From the NCBI GenBank assembly GCA_037044905.1, contig JBAOKB010000144.1, forward strand, positions 434,001 to 498,000: 64,000 bases of DNA. The letters are read 5' to 3'. Source of the DNA: Hortaea werneckii (Eukaryota; Ascomycota; Dothideomycetes; Mycosphaerellales; Teratosphaeriaceae). Under the pieces are notes generated by a model, which did not search any database, was not told the DNA's origin, and was given only the letters and a program-made list of their open reading frames with translations. Shown piece by piece: positions 10,490 through 21,841 of the stretch (position 1 is the first letter of the stretch; the number at the start of each line of letters is the position of its first letter). The translations under genes and the position numbers were made by a program.

Positions 10490-11136
10490 CTGGTTTCGAA
10501 ATCAGTCCCATGGACATTGACCTTTCACTATTCAGCATTGAAGTACCTGGAATGGAAGATTAGGCGCCATCCTTAGCTGGTGTTGCTGCGAGAGCTGCTC
10601 GCTATTGATGGATTTTCTGATTTCTCAACGTTCTCGATACCTTTAGCTATGAGAGTGAAGAAGCTCGGTTTGCAACGACACTTCCATCCAAGAGCACTGC
10701 ATCAATCGGTCAACGTCAGCATTGGGCCCAAGTGAGCTTGAGTTTATCGTTGGTTGCCGACAGCGGAGCGGGGTGACCCCGCCTCTTCACGTGATTGCGC
10801 CTGCCGGAAATAAAGATCATTAGCTGAGAGTACCTATGTATGCTTACAATTGTTGATTCTGTAGCAATGCTCACGGTCGTTCGGAGATCACAGTTCACCT
10901 TTCCATTGGTTGGTGAATGAGTACCACAGGTCACTACAGCTTGCAGCTTCTCCGCAGATGCTGTCGCAGAATGGGAGGGGATGGTCAGGCCTACAGGTAC
11001 TCGCCTAGAAGTGCACATTATAGGATATAGACGCCCAGCATGTTTGCAGCAGGCAACTGAAAGACTTTCAATGTTGTACTGTCCTTGGGTTCACCAAAAG
11101 TTTCGATAATTTACCAAGCGTCAGCGAAGGGCCAGT
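10490..11136. other. Divergent intergenic region, UGA2-like gene / hydrolase
   Basis: 647 nt between divergent start codons; presumed to hold both promoters. No coding capacity I can support. Confidence 0.4.
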
Positions 11137-12630
11137 ATGAATAACAACGACTCAGTCCATACTCAATCCCGTATGACTGCAAAATGAATCGTACATCTAA
11201 GTACATAAGCGCTCATTTGTCCTGCAGATCCATGGACAGACTTACCGGCACAGCTTGGAGCTGTCATACCCAAGGTCAACGCCGCTGCAAAGACCGACGA
11301 ACAGCTTGAAGCTTTCACGACAACCAATGCGATTGTAGCTACTGCAACATTTGGTATCAAAAGCGCAGGCTCACAAAGCGCCATTTTAGCCACAATTACA
11401 AATGGCGGAGCAGAAATAAAAGCTGGTGATCCAAAGCAATGCTTGTTCGTTTTATCTGCTTTACCAGAGCAATGGCAGGAGTTCTTTCGCCGGACGCCAG
11501 TGGCTCCTTATCAGTCATACTGGGGTATTCGACGCCAATTCAGAAGGCTTGTGGAACAAGATACTGATAATGCTACAGGCATGTTCGGTATGAATATCAA
11601 GCAGGAAGGCATTGAGATCCAAGGCGATCAAACGGCCTTTGCGCAGTGGACGCACGTCTGGCGGCGTGTTCTGGAGCTGTTACATGATGCTTTAGTCGGA
11701 CCGACGCCTGCTGATGAAGAACCTGACGTCGATATCGATCATATCGTTGGTCGCTACGTATATATCACGTCGCCAGTATGGGGTAAATGCAAGGTTTTCT
11801 ACGAGCAATCTGGAAGTGGCCAGCAACCGATTGTGTTCTTGCATACCGCTGGAAGCGACGGGAGACAATATCACGGCGTGATGAACGATGAACATATGTT
11901 GAAGGCCTGCGATATGTACGCCATGGACTTACCAGCCCATGGGAGATCTTTCCCCTACGAGACATACTGGCCTGGAAAGCACACCAATACTGAAGATGCC
12001 TACGTGGGCTGTGTCGCTGCGTTCGTTAGGAAACTTGGGCTGGTCAAGCCTATCATTTGTGGCGCCTCGATGGCTGGACAGGTCTGCCTAGCGATTGCTG
12101 CGCGGGCTGACGAAGTCGGTGCAGGAGGCACAATCCCTTTACAAGGTAGCGACTATCTCAACATGGAGAGGCAGTGGCACGATCGCTCGCCATATGTCAA
12201 CCAGTCGCTCTTTAACCCCGAATGGGTCTATGGAATGACCTCTCCCACGGCACCTCTTAAGAATCGACAGTTTCTTTGGCACTTGTATTCGGCTCAAGCC
12301 TACGGCGTCTTCCACGGGGATTTAGACTTCTACTTCGGAGGTAAGCATTAGAAGCTCACAGTCCGGCCTATTGATCTGCCTCGCGGGTGACTGATCAATG
12401 TATCAGGATGGGACGGCCGTAGCAGGATGAGCAGTATCGACACGAAGAAGTGCCCAGTGTATATGCTGACGGGAGAGTATGACTGGAGCAACACTCCAGC
12501 CATGAGTCAGGCGACGTGCGATAAGATACCAGGAGCTCAACATCAGACCATGCAAGGCCTTGGTCACTTTCCTGCAACTGAGAACCCAAAGGTCTTTGTT
12601 GAATACTGTAAGAGTTCCATTACCCAATAG
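11137..12630 (+). CDS. SCP2-like domain fused to an alpha/beta hydrolase
   Basis: Predicted hydrolase of unknown substrate. My model has four exons: 11137-11170, 11228-11524, 11579-12340 and 12407-12630, giving 438 residues. All junctions keep phase and use GT...AG. The 54-nt second intron has no stop and would be read through by a simple ORF finder as an 18-codon insert; removing it restores the smooth string QSYWGMFGMNIKQEG. Residues about 12-140 (NAAAKTDEQLEAFTTTNAIV, NGGAEIKAGDP, LSALPEQWQEFF) look like an SCP2/sterol-carrier fold. The C-terminal part is an alpha/beta hydrolase: strand VFLHTAGSDG, nucleophile Ser274 in ICGASMAGQ (G-x-S-x-A, not the commoner G-x-S-x-G), probable acid in MLTGEYDW and His in GLGHFP. 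The first exon is the least certain. SCP2 assignment is inference. Confidence 0.75.
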
Positions 12631-12823
12631 AGAATATTGTACTGATGAGCATTAGTGCTGCAAGCGATTGATCACATTCAAAAGGTACGGGCCTAAGTGC
12701 CTCATGCGGGGATACGATTTTGGTGAAAGATTGACCGTGCGTAGAGAGACTTCGTTCTGGATGTCTCAGATGGAAGTTTACTTCGTGGTCATCTTCAGCA
12801 CGTATCAAAACCTGCCTTGCCCT

Positions 12824-13782
12824 TCAGCGATTGTGTTCAAGCTTCCAGCCTTTGAAACCGAAATAGTGATGTGACATCAGCTGTTCGTCGTTACCCCAAG
12901 GCTTGCTTCCCGAGTGATCCTGGCCGGAACCAAATGCACTGATGGGGAGTATCAATGTATCACCGATGAGTTTCGGGGCGGTAAGATTTGAAATTTCTTC
13001 GTACGTGACAGTCCTGCCCAACTGAGAGGTCAGGCTCTCGAGGACTGCAACAGTAAACATCTGTCCATCGAGAATTAGTATCCTGGAGTAGGCAGGCAAG
13101 GGGTGCTTACTCTCGGGCCGGTTGTCTCGAGCACGTATTGTAAATCATGAGATGGTATACTCTCCAGATTCGCCTGATCGGCGGCCAGCTTCGAAATGAC
13201 TGTCTCGACAACATTTTGAAGAACATCATGGCCAGGTGCAGCCATTATCGTCCACTGGCAAAGCTGGACAGGTAAATTGAAGTCTTTCCGAATTTCTCCG
13301 CCTTGGGAATCAAACTCAACACCCAAGACCAGTCGTACGTGGCCATGAAACTCGTCCGGAATCCATTCCCGGATGGGCTTGGAACAGTCTGTGTCTATAT
13401 CTGTGTAGACCCCGCCGTCGCCGAGAAGAGTGAGATACCTGGTGAGATCCGCCCGGAGGATGCGGTCTGTGGTCCGCTCAAACACGTCAATGATGTCCTG
13501 ACGGTCATTGAATCGTTCCCGAACGTAAGTCACTGAGGAGCCATTTGTCAAAAGCTCATAACGATGGTCCGGGTTCATGTCAATCCAGCTTTTGGAGAGT
13601 CTCATCAGCTCTTCGCTTAAAGCATGAGGAGGCGTTTCCCATGTTTGCCATATCTTGTGGGGTAAGCCTATCGCCGTCGTTCTTTTCCAAGTCTCTTTCG
13701 ATTTGCTCAAGAATTCCTGATAGTAGAAAAAGTATAGAGTTGCCGCAGCAAACGTAGCGAAGACAAGTAGACGAGTATGCAT
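12824..13782 (-). CDS. GT32 glycosyltransferase (Och1/Hoc1-type), type II membrane protein
   Basis: Predicted Golgi alpha-1,6-mannosyltransferase-like enzyme. Two exons, 13111-13782 and 12824-13060, give 302 residues. The 50-nt intron has donor GTAAGC, a textbook TACTAAT branch and acceptor ACAG; phase 0. Seen: an uncleaved signal-anchor (LLVFATFAAATLYFFYY, about residues 5-21), the family opener LPHKIWQTWETPP, ADLTRYLTLLGDGGVYTDID containing the DxD metal/nucleotide-sugar motif, and WTIMAAPGHDVL. The C-terminal PISAFGSGQDHSGS and HHYFGFKGW match the GT32 pattern. At about 300 residues it is shorter than yeast Och1, so the exact linkage made is unknown. Confidence 0.85.
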
Positions 13783-14549
13783 TGGAGCAATTGAGCAAAG
13801 AGCTAGAGCAATTGTGATACCAAATCTGAAGAACGAACAGAAGAGAGAGAAGTGAGCATAGCAACCATGTCGACAGACGGCTCGCTAAAGCCGCTTGCAT
13901 TATCGCAGCGATTTACCATCCATGCGCATTCGTGTCCTAGGGGTTTCGTGAAGCGCTGGAGGTAGCGCAGGCGAGCGGCACAGCCGGCAGCCCAAGTCGC
14001 CACGCCTGGTCCGGCCCACTTCGCCCACCTCGACAAATTTCGCCAACCTTGAACGATGAGCTCCAAGACTTCATTCGAAATAATTTATGCGCGCAATCAA
14101 AGGTCGTCGCAATGGGCAAAGATACATCAAAGCAAGAATAGTCTCCCATTCTCGATTCGGGTGCATCAATGCTATGCTACGCCGCACGTACGACACTGCG
14201 GCAAAGACCGCTTTGCTCTTGACGTCTTCTAACCCTGTGCAGTTTATTCCGCAACCCATTTGAAGGACTTCAGCGAAATGTCTTCGGCTTTCTAAAAATG
14301 GCCCTAAGATAACATCCTCTCGCATCACTGGTGTTTCGGATTGCGCATAAGTGATCCCACGGCGGCTATGGTTCATCTACAACTCGCGTGCGAACCGCTG
14401 CAGGCCACCGCCTGTGCCTTCGACTGCCATGCTGTGCCGCAACCGCGGGTCGACATATCGTGACTTCTCGCAAGGTATTCTTCTAACTCCATGCCGATCT
14501 CTACCGGGCAAAATACCTTCGTTCCTCTTTCTCTTGCCAAGTCATCGCA
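13783..14549. other. Divergent intergenic region, GT32 / aspartic-protease-like gene
   Basis: 767 nt between divergent start codons. No gene supported; presumed promoters of both neighbours. Confidence 0.4.
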
Positions 14550-16500
14550 ATGGACGCCCAATTGTTACCTTCGTTGATTGTCATTTGGTTGACCTTTGCT
14601 CAGTCGATTCGTTCCGCATGTATTAACGAATCTGTTGTCGCCCTACCAGTGACTGAAGTTGTATTGTCTAATGAACATACTGTTCGAGGTGTACCGATAT
14701 CCGTTGGAACTCCGCCGACAAACATTAGCTTTCTTCCCGAGGCTGTCTACAATGACACATGTGAGCGTTCGATGTTATTCAGTCTGATCATCGACATTTG
14801 CTCACAAGCTATTAGGGATATACAATAGCACTGAAGACTTCTGCAACTGGACAACACCTGCCGCTTGCTTCACCCTTCGAGGAGGTCTATACGACACCAA
14901 TTCTTCTACGGCTGAACTCAAAGATGATGTACAAGATGCAGGTGCAGATGCAAGCGATACAGAAAGGGCCACAGGGCCCAATATCTGGTACAATTCTTGG
15001 GCCACTGATGACTTGACGTTTGGCGGAGTCAAGTTGACAGACTATCCACTTGGAATGCCAGGCTTTGACATCTTCACACCCTACAACAGGTAGGCCGAAC
15101 AACTATCAGCTAGACTGCAAGCGACGTTCACTGACGCTGCACAGTACGTACTATGAGTCCCATGGCTTAGAACGAAGCTTTTCTAACACAGTCCTACAGA
15201 CCAAGCACAGATTGGTCTTGGATCGAATTCAACATTCCTAACAGCGCTAAAAGAGGCCGGGAAGATCATATCTCGGTCATACTCGTGGTGGTTCGGCCTC
15301 GTCGGAGCGATTGCAGACGCTCAGATGGATGGTCTGCTTGCATTTGGAGGCTATGATACTGCCAAGGTCACGGGCAACAACTATACCAAAGCTCTTGCGC
15401 CCAGTTCACTGTCGTGCACTTCCGGCATGAATGTCATAGTCTCAGATCTGGTGCTAAATTTTCCTAACGGAACGGATGCAAGCATTATCAGTCCATACAG
15501 CGGATTGTCCTCATGCATCAGGCCAGACTTTCCGGGAATCTTTACCTTCCCCTGGGATCCTTACTACAACTCTTTCGAAGCGCTGACGGCTACATCCAAT
15601 ATCGGACGCGAGCAGGGTACTGGAGGTTATGGAGGCATGTTGTATTGGCCCGGCGAAGTGTAGGTTCCATAAGCGCACGACGCAATATTAGCCTCCTTGC
15701 TAATCTTATCTAGGTACTTCGGAGATCTCACAATCGAGATAGACAGCTTTTTCAAGATAAGGATACCGAACGAATTACTCGTCATCCATCCCTCGAACAT
15801 TGTAGACAACGGCAGGACACAATACAACGACACAGTCAGGGAGGTCTTGCTCGATCCGACTGTCGGTGTGAACCAGGGCGATACTTCCATACTCGGTCGA
15901 CATTTCTTTCAAGCTGCGTATCTCCTCGTCAACTACGACAGCGACAGCTTTACAATCTGGCAGGCCAATGCAACAACAGAAAGCAGTCTCGTATCACTTG
16001 GAAAAGAATGTCCGGATCCCGGGAGTAAAGTCGCGAAGAATGACACAAGCGATCCAAACACGGCACACTCAACCTCCTCACCTCTACCATCAGCTACAGA
16101 AGGACAGACTTCCGATCCTTCTGACGACACAGTCACGGAAGAATCTTCTAAAAGCAGCGGCATCTCTTCTGAAGCCATCGCCGGCATTGCAGTTGCAGCC
16201 GCTTTCGTTTCGGGCGGGCTCGTCGTACTCGCAGTGCTTTACATTCTTCGCCGGCGGAAACGGCAAGCGAACATAGCAAGCGCGGATAGCAGTACCCAGC
16301 TGACTCAAGCAAACCAAAACCACGGGTACGACTTCAACGGTCAACCGCCTGTATACGAGCCGATGTCCCAGGAAATGCAAGAGATGGGCGGCGATGCACA
16401 AGCCCGGGAGATGAGCGCAGACCAGAAGCCTATCGAGCTGTCAATCCAGAAAAGCAGAGCCTCGCATCGGACGACTGCGTATGAGCTTGGGTCGCCTTAA
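14550..16500 (+). CDS. Membrane-anchored aspartic-protease-like (A1 fold) protein, catalytic motifs absent
   Basis: Four exons, 14550-14760, 14816-15089, 15192-15659 and 15714-16500, give 579 residues; every junction keeps phase. Seen: signal peptide (residues 1-22), ISVGTPPTNISFLPEAVYND where active pepsins have the first D-T/S-G, many N-x-S/T glycosylation sequons, DGLLAFGGYDTAKVTGNN, and the A1-type C-terminal strand SILGRHFFQAAYLLVNYD. Then follow a Ser/Thr-rich stalk, one membrane helix (about 470-492, AIAGIAVAAAFVSGG...), a basic stop-transfer RRRKR and a cytosolic tail of about 85 residues ending at ELGSP. I find neither catalytic D[TS]G motif, so it is probably not a protease. The layout (ectodomain, single helix, tail) suits a surface receptor or adhesion role, which is inference. 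Intron 2 (102 nt) is the least certain. Confidence 0.78.
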
Positions 16501-18582
16501 AATTGCCTCCTCACGCCGAAAAGTATTGAGTTTGGAACAACCATAATGTATTTCTAGAATCAGCCATTGAACAGAAAATTTAGCGGGAACAGCATTTACG
16601 ATCAAATTCGAGGGCTCGATCTAATCCCCTTAGCTTGCCCGTTTCAACGCCATCGCTCGAGTCTGCAAGACAAGCACTGGATTTGGGGCAGTTAGTGAGG
16701 TTAATGCACCCGATGGAGGAAAGAAGTTGGACATGCAGGAAAGCTTCGTCTTTGCAGAGGTGCTGAAATATGTCTACCTGCTTCATCTCGAGGTAAGTTC
16801 CCAACTTGGATGCTAAGCTGGACGATGACTGACGTTCAAACCATAGGATGACGGTAATGCATTCCATGTACAATGCGGTGGCGGCGTTGGACACACGGAG
16901 AAGAAATCTTCGCCGGCGAAGATCGGTCTCTGTCACATCTCCCCATTACGCCTACTATTATAAGGCGGAGAGGGTACGCTGGCATTGTTCGAAAGCTTGG
17001 CTGGTGGGCCACGCGTGCTCTTGGGCCGCAGAATAGGAGCTGGCCTCCAGCGTAGCACGCCGAGACTTCTTCCGATAAGAGATCCCAAGAACCAAGTTTG
17101 CATCAACTTCCCGGCGGTAGTACACCCACCAAGCCTAGTGTCAGGACATGCTTGATCCCCGAGATCTTCACACAATCAATTGTCTCATAGTTGGCCGCGA
17201 TTTGTTCGTTATCAGGCATCGTGATCGGTCAAACAGGCATTATGTCGCCATCAGAGATGTTACGTCTTTTGTCCGATAATATCCGGACAATTAATAGGTT
17301 GTGTCTAGCCGAAACTGCGAGCCGGAATCAACAAATTCCGTCAGTAGTTTGGGCCCCAAAGTCCCTGTACGAATGACCACGGTCTGTATGCTTCTGATCA
17401 ATGGAAGTATGACTGTGATATTTGACATCTCCGAATGATTCAAGAAGAGGCTAAGCCTTCCATGAGGTGGGGCTAGGTTCCCATTCTTCGGATTCGCTGC
17501 AGGGTCGATTGGATCTTTTTGTGCGCATTATGTCAAGCGTTTTGAAAGCTTTCGAAGGCTCTGCGGGAATGTGACTGGTCGGATAGATGCCGATTGTATG
17601 GGCGGAGTTCGCCTCAGACCAGTAGTTGGAGGGCGTCAAACGCGCATCCGTCTAAATATCGACGCGGAAAAACAGGGCATGCAGCCCGCCCCATCACACC
17701 TCGCATGGTGGCGTCTATCTTGACGCTAGTCTCACGATGAAAGGAGGGGCTACTGCGCCAACATGCTTCCGCCTTGGGTGATCATCAGCCTCGTAGGAGT
17801 CCCAAGTGAGGCTGAGCCGTGTGTCATCGACTGTTTACGTGCTTCATGCGGCATGATTATTGCAGGAATTGTGCATTCCCCGCGCGGACATGCATGTCCA
17901 GGATGAAGATCATGCCAGGTCGGTCATTTGCCAAGTACCAACTTCCAAGGGTTGCCGTCCACATGTAGACTGGGGGACCGGTGTCGCTGTCCCGGAGAAG
18001 GATGTCAAGGACGACTTTACTGCGTCAGATATGCGGATCCAAGGGTGCGATCTCAGGGAGAATGCAATAGTCCATGCCTCATTCATCTTGGACATTTATT
18101 AGTGTGATGCCTTAAATCCAAGCCATCCCGGCTGGGTGGTTATGCTTTCGCGGCACAGCAAGGTCCGTTCCAATTGGCTTCGCGCTGGCGAGATCCGCAG
18201 ACCCACCCCTCCGCACTTCTGTCAGCTGGGACCCAAGCGACGAGCTCATGGATCTGCCTCCCTCACTTCGTCTCTCTGTTGAAGTAGACTAGGTAGGCAT
18301 GAACGGGGCTGATCATCTCTTGTCGTACCCACGACCCCCCGCCGAGACTCTCCATCTTAGTATGCACATCACCACTTCCACGTACCCAGAGCGCCTCCTC
18401 CGCATAGCATAAAGTCCCGGCGGCAAGCTTATGTTCGTTGGTGACGGCAAGGGTGTACCTACGACTGCATCTGTCTCTCGGTAGGAGCATGCTGGCCAAA
18501 CGTGGATGGGCCAGGAGTGACTCTAGGCATATCCTACTCCTTCCGCAGAGTATCAAGCTATACCCACCCCGATTGAGTGCGA
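16501..18582. other. 2.1-kb gene-free stretch upstream of the C2H2 regulator
   Basis: No gene I can support on either strand; open frames are short and lack recognisable domains. It probably contains the terminator of the preceding gene and a long promoter/leader for the zinc-finger gene. Confidence 0.45.
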
Positions 18583-21500
18583 ATGCTGTCCGGGATGACT
18601 GTTGAGGCGGCTGGGGGCGTCGCAGCTCCAGCGCCTGAGATTCGGCCCGACGGCAGGTTGGACGAGGATGACGATGCTACCTGGGAGGTCCCTGGGGATA
18701 TCGATGCGCATCCAAAAAAGAAGAGGAAGGTGGTAAAGAATGGCGACAAGAAGTACCATTGTCCGCACGAGGATTGCGGGAAGGCGTACTCCCGGGCAGA
18801 GCACTTGTACAGGCACCAGCTGAACCGTATGTCTCGTCACTGATAAGTGTGTGTACATGTGTCGCGAAAGCTAACAGCCTATGTTCAGACACACCCAAGA
18901 CCATCTATCGCTGCGATTTCCCAGGATGCGTCCGCCACTTTGTACGTGCCGATCTTTGTGCGAGACACCGAGAGCGCCACACAGCCAAAGGTTCCCATCT
19001 GCAGCGCAAAGACGCCTTCCAAAGCAGCCAGAGAGCATCCACGAATGCAAATGGGTCTGGATCGCCTCCCATGGCTGCTGAGCTTCCAGCATCTCCAGAG
19101 CAGACAATCCAACCACTAGCCGGCTCGTTCGCGGAAAGTACTCAGTGCGCCACAGGTCATGGAAATTCATATACAACCGCTGCGCATCCGTACGGCACCG
19201 TAATGCCTGAATTGCCACCTCTTCAAACGCCTGTCGGCCCTCAAGTAGAAGTCAATGCCGCCTTCGGCAATCCTACAGGCACCACGACCAATGGAAGTCC
19301 GCCGCCTGCGTCTGCCTTCCCTCTTGCTTCGCCTTCTGACAGCAGGCAGTACTACTACAATGGAGCGTTCGCTAGGCCGCATGCTCAATCCCATGGCTTT
19401 GTACCGCAGGCGCATGTGGCATTGAATTCAATGCAGCCCCCACCTCTTTCCTCGCCGCCGGCAATGGGACCAACCTATTCCCAGCACCCCTACCCTTCGC
19501 CCTCTATGTCTTCTCAACACTTTCGGTCCCCTTCTTCCACCTCCGCCCTCCCTTCCCTGCCACCGTTCGGCTTCCCCGGAGGCTACGGAACAACAAGTGG
19601 GCCGAAATCAGGGAGCATGATGTCCCAACGTGGCCTCAGTGTTAGCTCTGCCGACCAGCAACCGATGCCTAACAGCCGAGCGAACAGTGTGACCGACTTC
19701 AACGTGATAGACCAAATGCAAACAGGCTATGCAATGCCTGTGTTTGGCCACGAGAATTTCAACCGCTCACCGCCAATGCCTTTCGATGACAATCTTCTAA
19801 ATTCACTCTTCGACAACAACAACTTGGAGGCCATCCCACCTTCTCCCCCCGCTCTGGAACCAACATCGAACAATCAAATGTGGAACATGACGCTACCTAG
19901 ATTGGACACAGATGGTACGCCGAGCGAGTCGAAGCAACACTTTGGACCATGGAATGAGACGTCGGGCGACAATGCGCTCGACATAAATACACGGGAAAGC
20001 AGTGTCAGTGAGATGAAAAAGAATCGACTCGCTTCTCTCGTCAAGAACTGGAATGAGATCGATCACAATGATGGCCGACGCGATAAGTCAGAAATACTTC
20101 GAGGCGATTGGGACAAGCCACACCACGTGATGAGCCTGCACATGCTGAAGACCTACCTATCAAGCTACTGGGCACATTTACACCATCAGATGCCAATTCT
20201 GCATCGCCCTACTTTCAATTCCGAGACTTGCCCAGATCTTTTGCTTCTGGCAATGATGTGTCTCGGAGCCACGTGTTTGGAGCGCACACATTCGCTCGAT
20301 CTAACGCTAAGGAGTGCTGAACTCGCCTTCTTTATCGCGTATCATATTCGATGGGAGGTGTTCAAAGATGCCGAATTCCGACCAACCGCTAAACTTTGGA
20401 CGTTCCAGACGATGCTGTTACTCGAGCTTTTTGAGAAGCTTTTCAGCACCAGGAACCTACACGAGAGGGCGCACATCCATCACGCTACGACGCTGACGGT
20501 GATGCGGAGAGGCTCTTCACTGATAGGTCGAAATGCGACGGATTTACCTCACAATGGCGATGACCCAACGAGAACCCCACCAGGCCCCGATGGCAGTATC
20601 AACACAAGCGGCCAGAATACACCAGATGCATCCTGGAACAAGTGGATCACAGCAGAGGCCACACGGAGAGCAGCATTCACAGCTTTTATTATCGATTCAA
20701 CACATGCGACTCTCTTTGGACATACAGCAGTAATGTCGCCACATGATCTTCGACTACCGCTGCCGTGCGACGAAGCTCTTTGGTCTGCGACAAGCAGCGC
20801 AGAGGTACAGCGTATTTCGTCCAGCTTAGCAGCCAACGGCTTCAAGCCAACAAGCTTTTTGGACGGTCTGAAGCGGACTCTTAATGGTCAAAAAGTCCGC
20901 ACCAATACCTTCGGAAGAGTCATTCTCATGGCTGGTCTGCTCAATGTCAGCTGGCATATGAATCAAAGGGACTTGCAAGTATCATCTCTCGGAGCATCAA
21001 GCATGCTCGGCAACCAGATCAAATGGCGCAGCCCACTCACCCGAGCCTTTGACTTTTGGCGTCGTGACTTCGACGAGAGCCTGTCTAAGAACGAACTCTG
21101 GCTACAAGTCTGCAATCCCAAGAACGTCGACCGCATGAGCATCGATCATCGTGACAACGTCTTCGAGTCGCGGACATGTCTGCACAGCCTGGCGCACATG
21201 GCAATGCATGTCGACATCATCGACTGCCAAGTTTTCGCCGGCAGCGATCGAGTTCTAGGGCGGGTGGTGCTGGAAACGGACCGCGCTGTCGTCCAACGCC
21301 GCATGAGAGAGCAGTGGGCGCCCAGCGCACGCGCGCGGGATGCCACGTTCTACGCGCTGAAATTCCTGCGCGAAGTCCTCATCCCTGAAGACTTGCTGGC
21401 GACCCAACGAGCGCATCCCCATCAACCGCTTACCTTCACGTACAGTGCCCGGGACGACTACTTGCTCAACCGACCCTGGGTGCTCTTCTTCGCCCTCCTC

Positions 21501-21810
21501 ATCGTCTGGTCGTACGGCTTTGCTCTCGATGGACCGCTCCGCCCCTCCAACTACACTCTGACGACTCGCGAGCTGCAGATACGCGATATGCAGCGCTACC
21601 TCGTCCGCGTCGGCGGCGTCTCTACCCCGGACGAATTAGAGGGCATCAAAGACCGTAACTCCTGTCTAGGCTTGCTGCTGTTGCTCCAAGAAACGTTGAA
21701 GCAGCCACGTTGGGAGCTCTTGCACGATGCGAATGACGTGTTGGGATCTTGTATCGATTTGTTATTGCCAGGACACCATGAAGTGGACCGGAGGCATTCG
21801 CAAGGCGTTT

Positions 21811-21812
<2 letters not shown>
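18583..21812 (+). CDS. C2H2 zinc-finger transcription factor with fungal-specific TF domain
   Basis: Predicted nuclear DNA-binding regulator, 1055 residues, exons 18583-18826 and 18889-21812. The 62-nt intron (GTATGT...CTAAC...TTCAG) splits finger 1 just before its last histidine. Seen: an acidic N-terminus, PKKKRKV at residues 44-50, and two classical fingers: YHCPHEDCGKAYSRAEHLYRH and YRCDFPGCVRHFVRADLCARH (C-x4-C-x12-H-x3-H). A roughly 350-residue Ser/Pro/Gln-rich region follows. From about residue 490 comes the middle homology region of fungal zinc-cluster regulators (LKTYLSSYWAHLHHQMPILH, MMCLGATCLERTHSLDL), here paired with C2H2 fingers rather than a Zn2Cys6 cluster. The ATG at 18583 is first in frame; a second lies five codons later. 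The target pathway is unknown. Confidence 0.9.

Positions 21813-21813
<1 letters not shown>

Positions 21814-21841
<28 letters not shown>
21814..21841. repeat. Poly-T tract (28 nt)
   Basis: An uninterrupted run of 28 T begins one base after the stop codon of the zinc-finger gene, so the mRNA 3' UTR would begin with about 28 U. The true length is uncertain because long homopolymers are hard to sequence. Confidence 0.9.

Noticed and set aside
11443..12351. A hydrolase gene starting at 11443
   Set aside because: That position is TTG, not ATG. The coding sequence clearly continues upstream (GGAEIKAGDPKQC) and joins an ATG exon in phase; a further in-frame intron was found inside.
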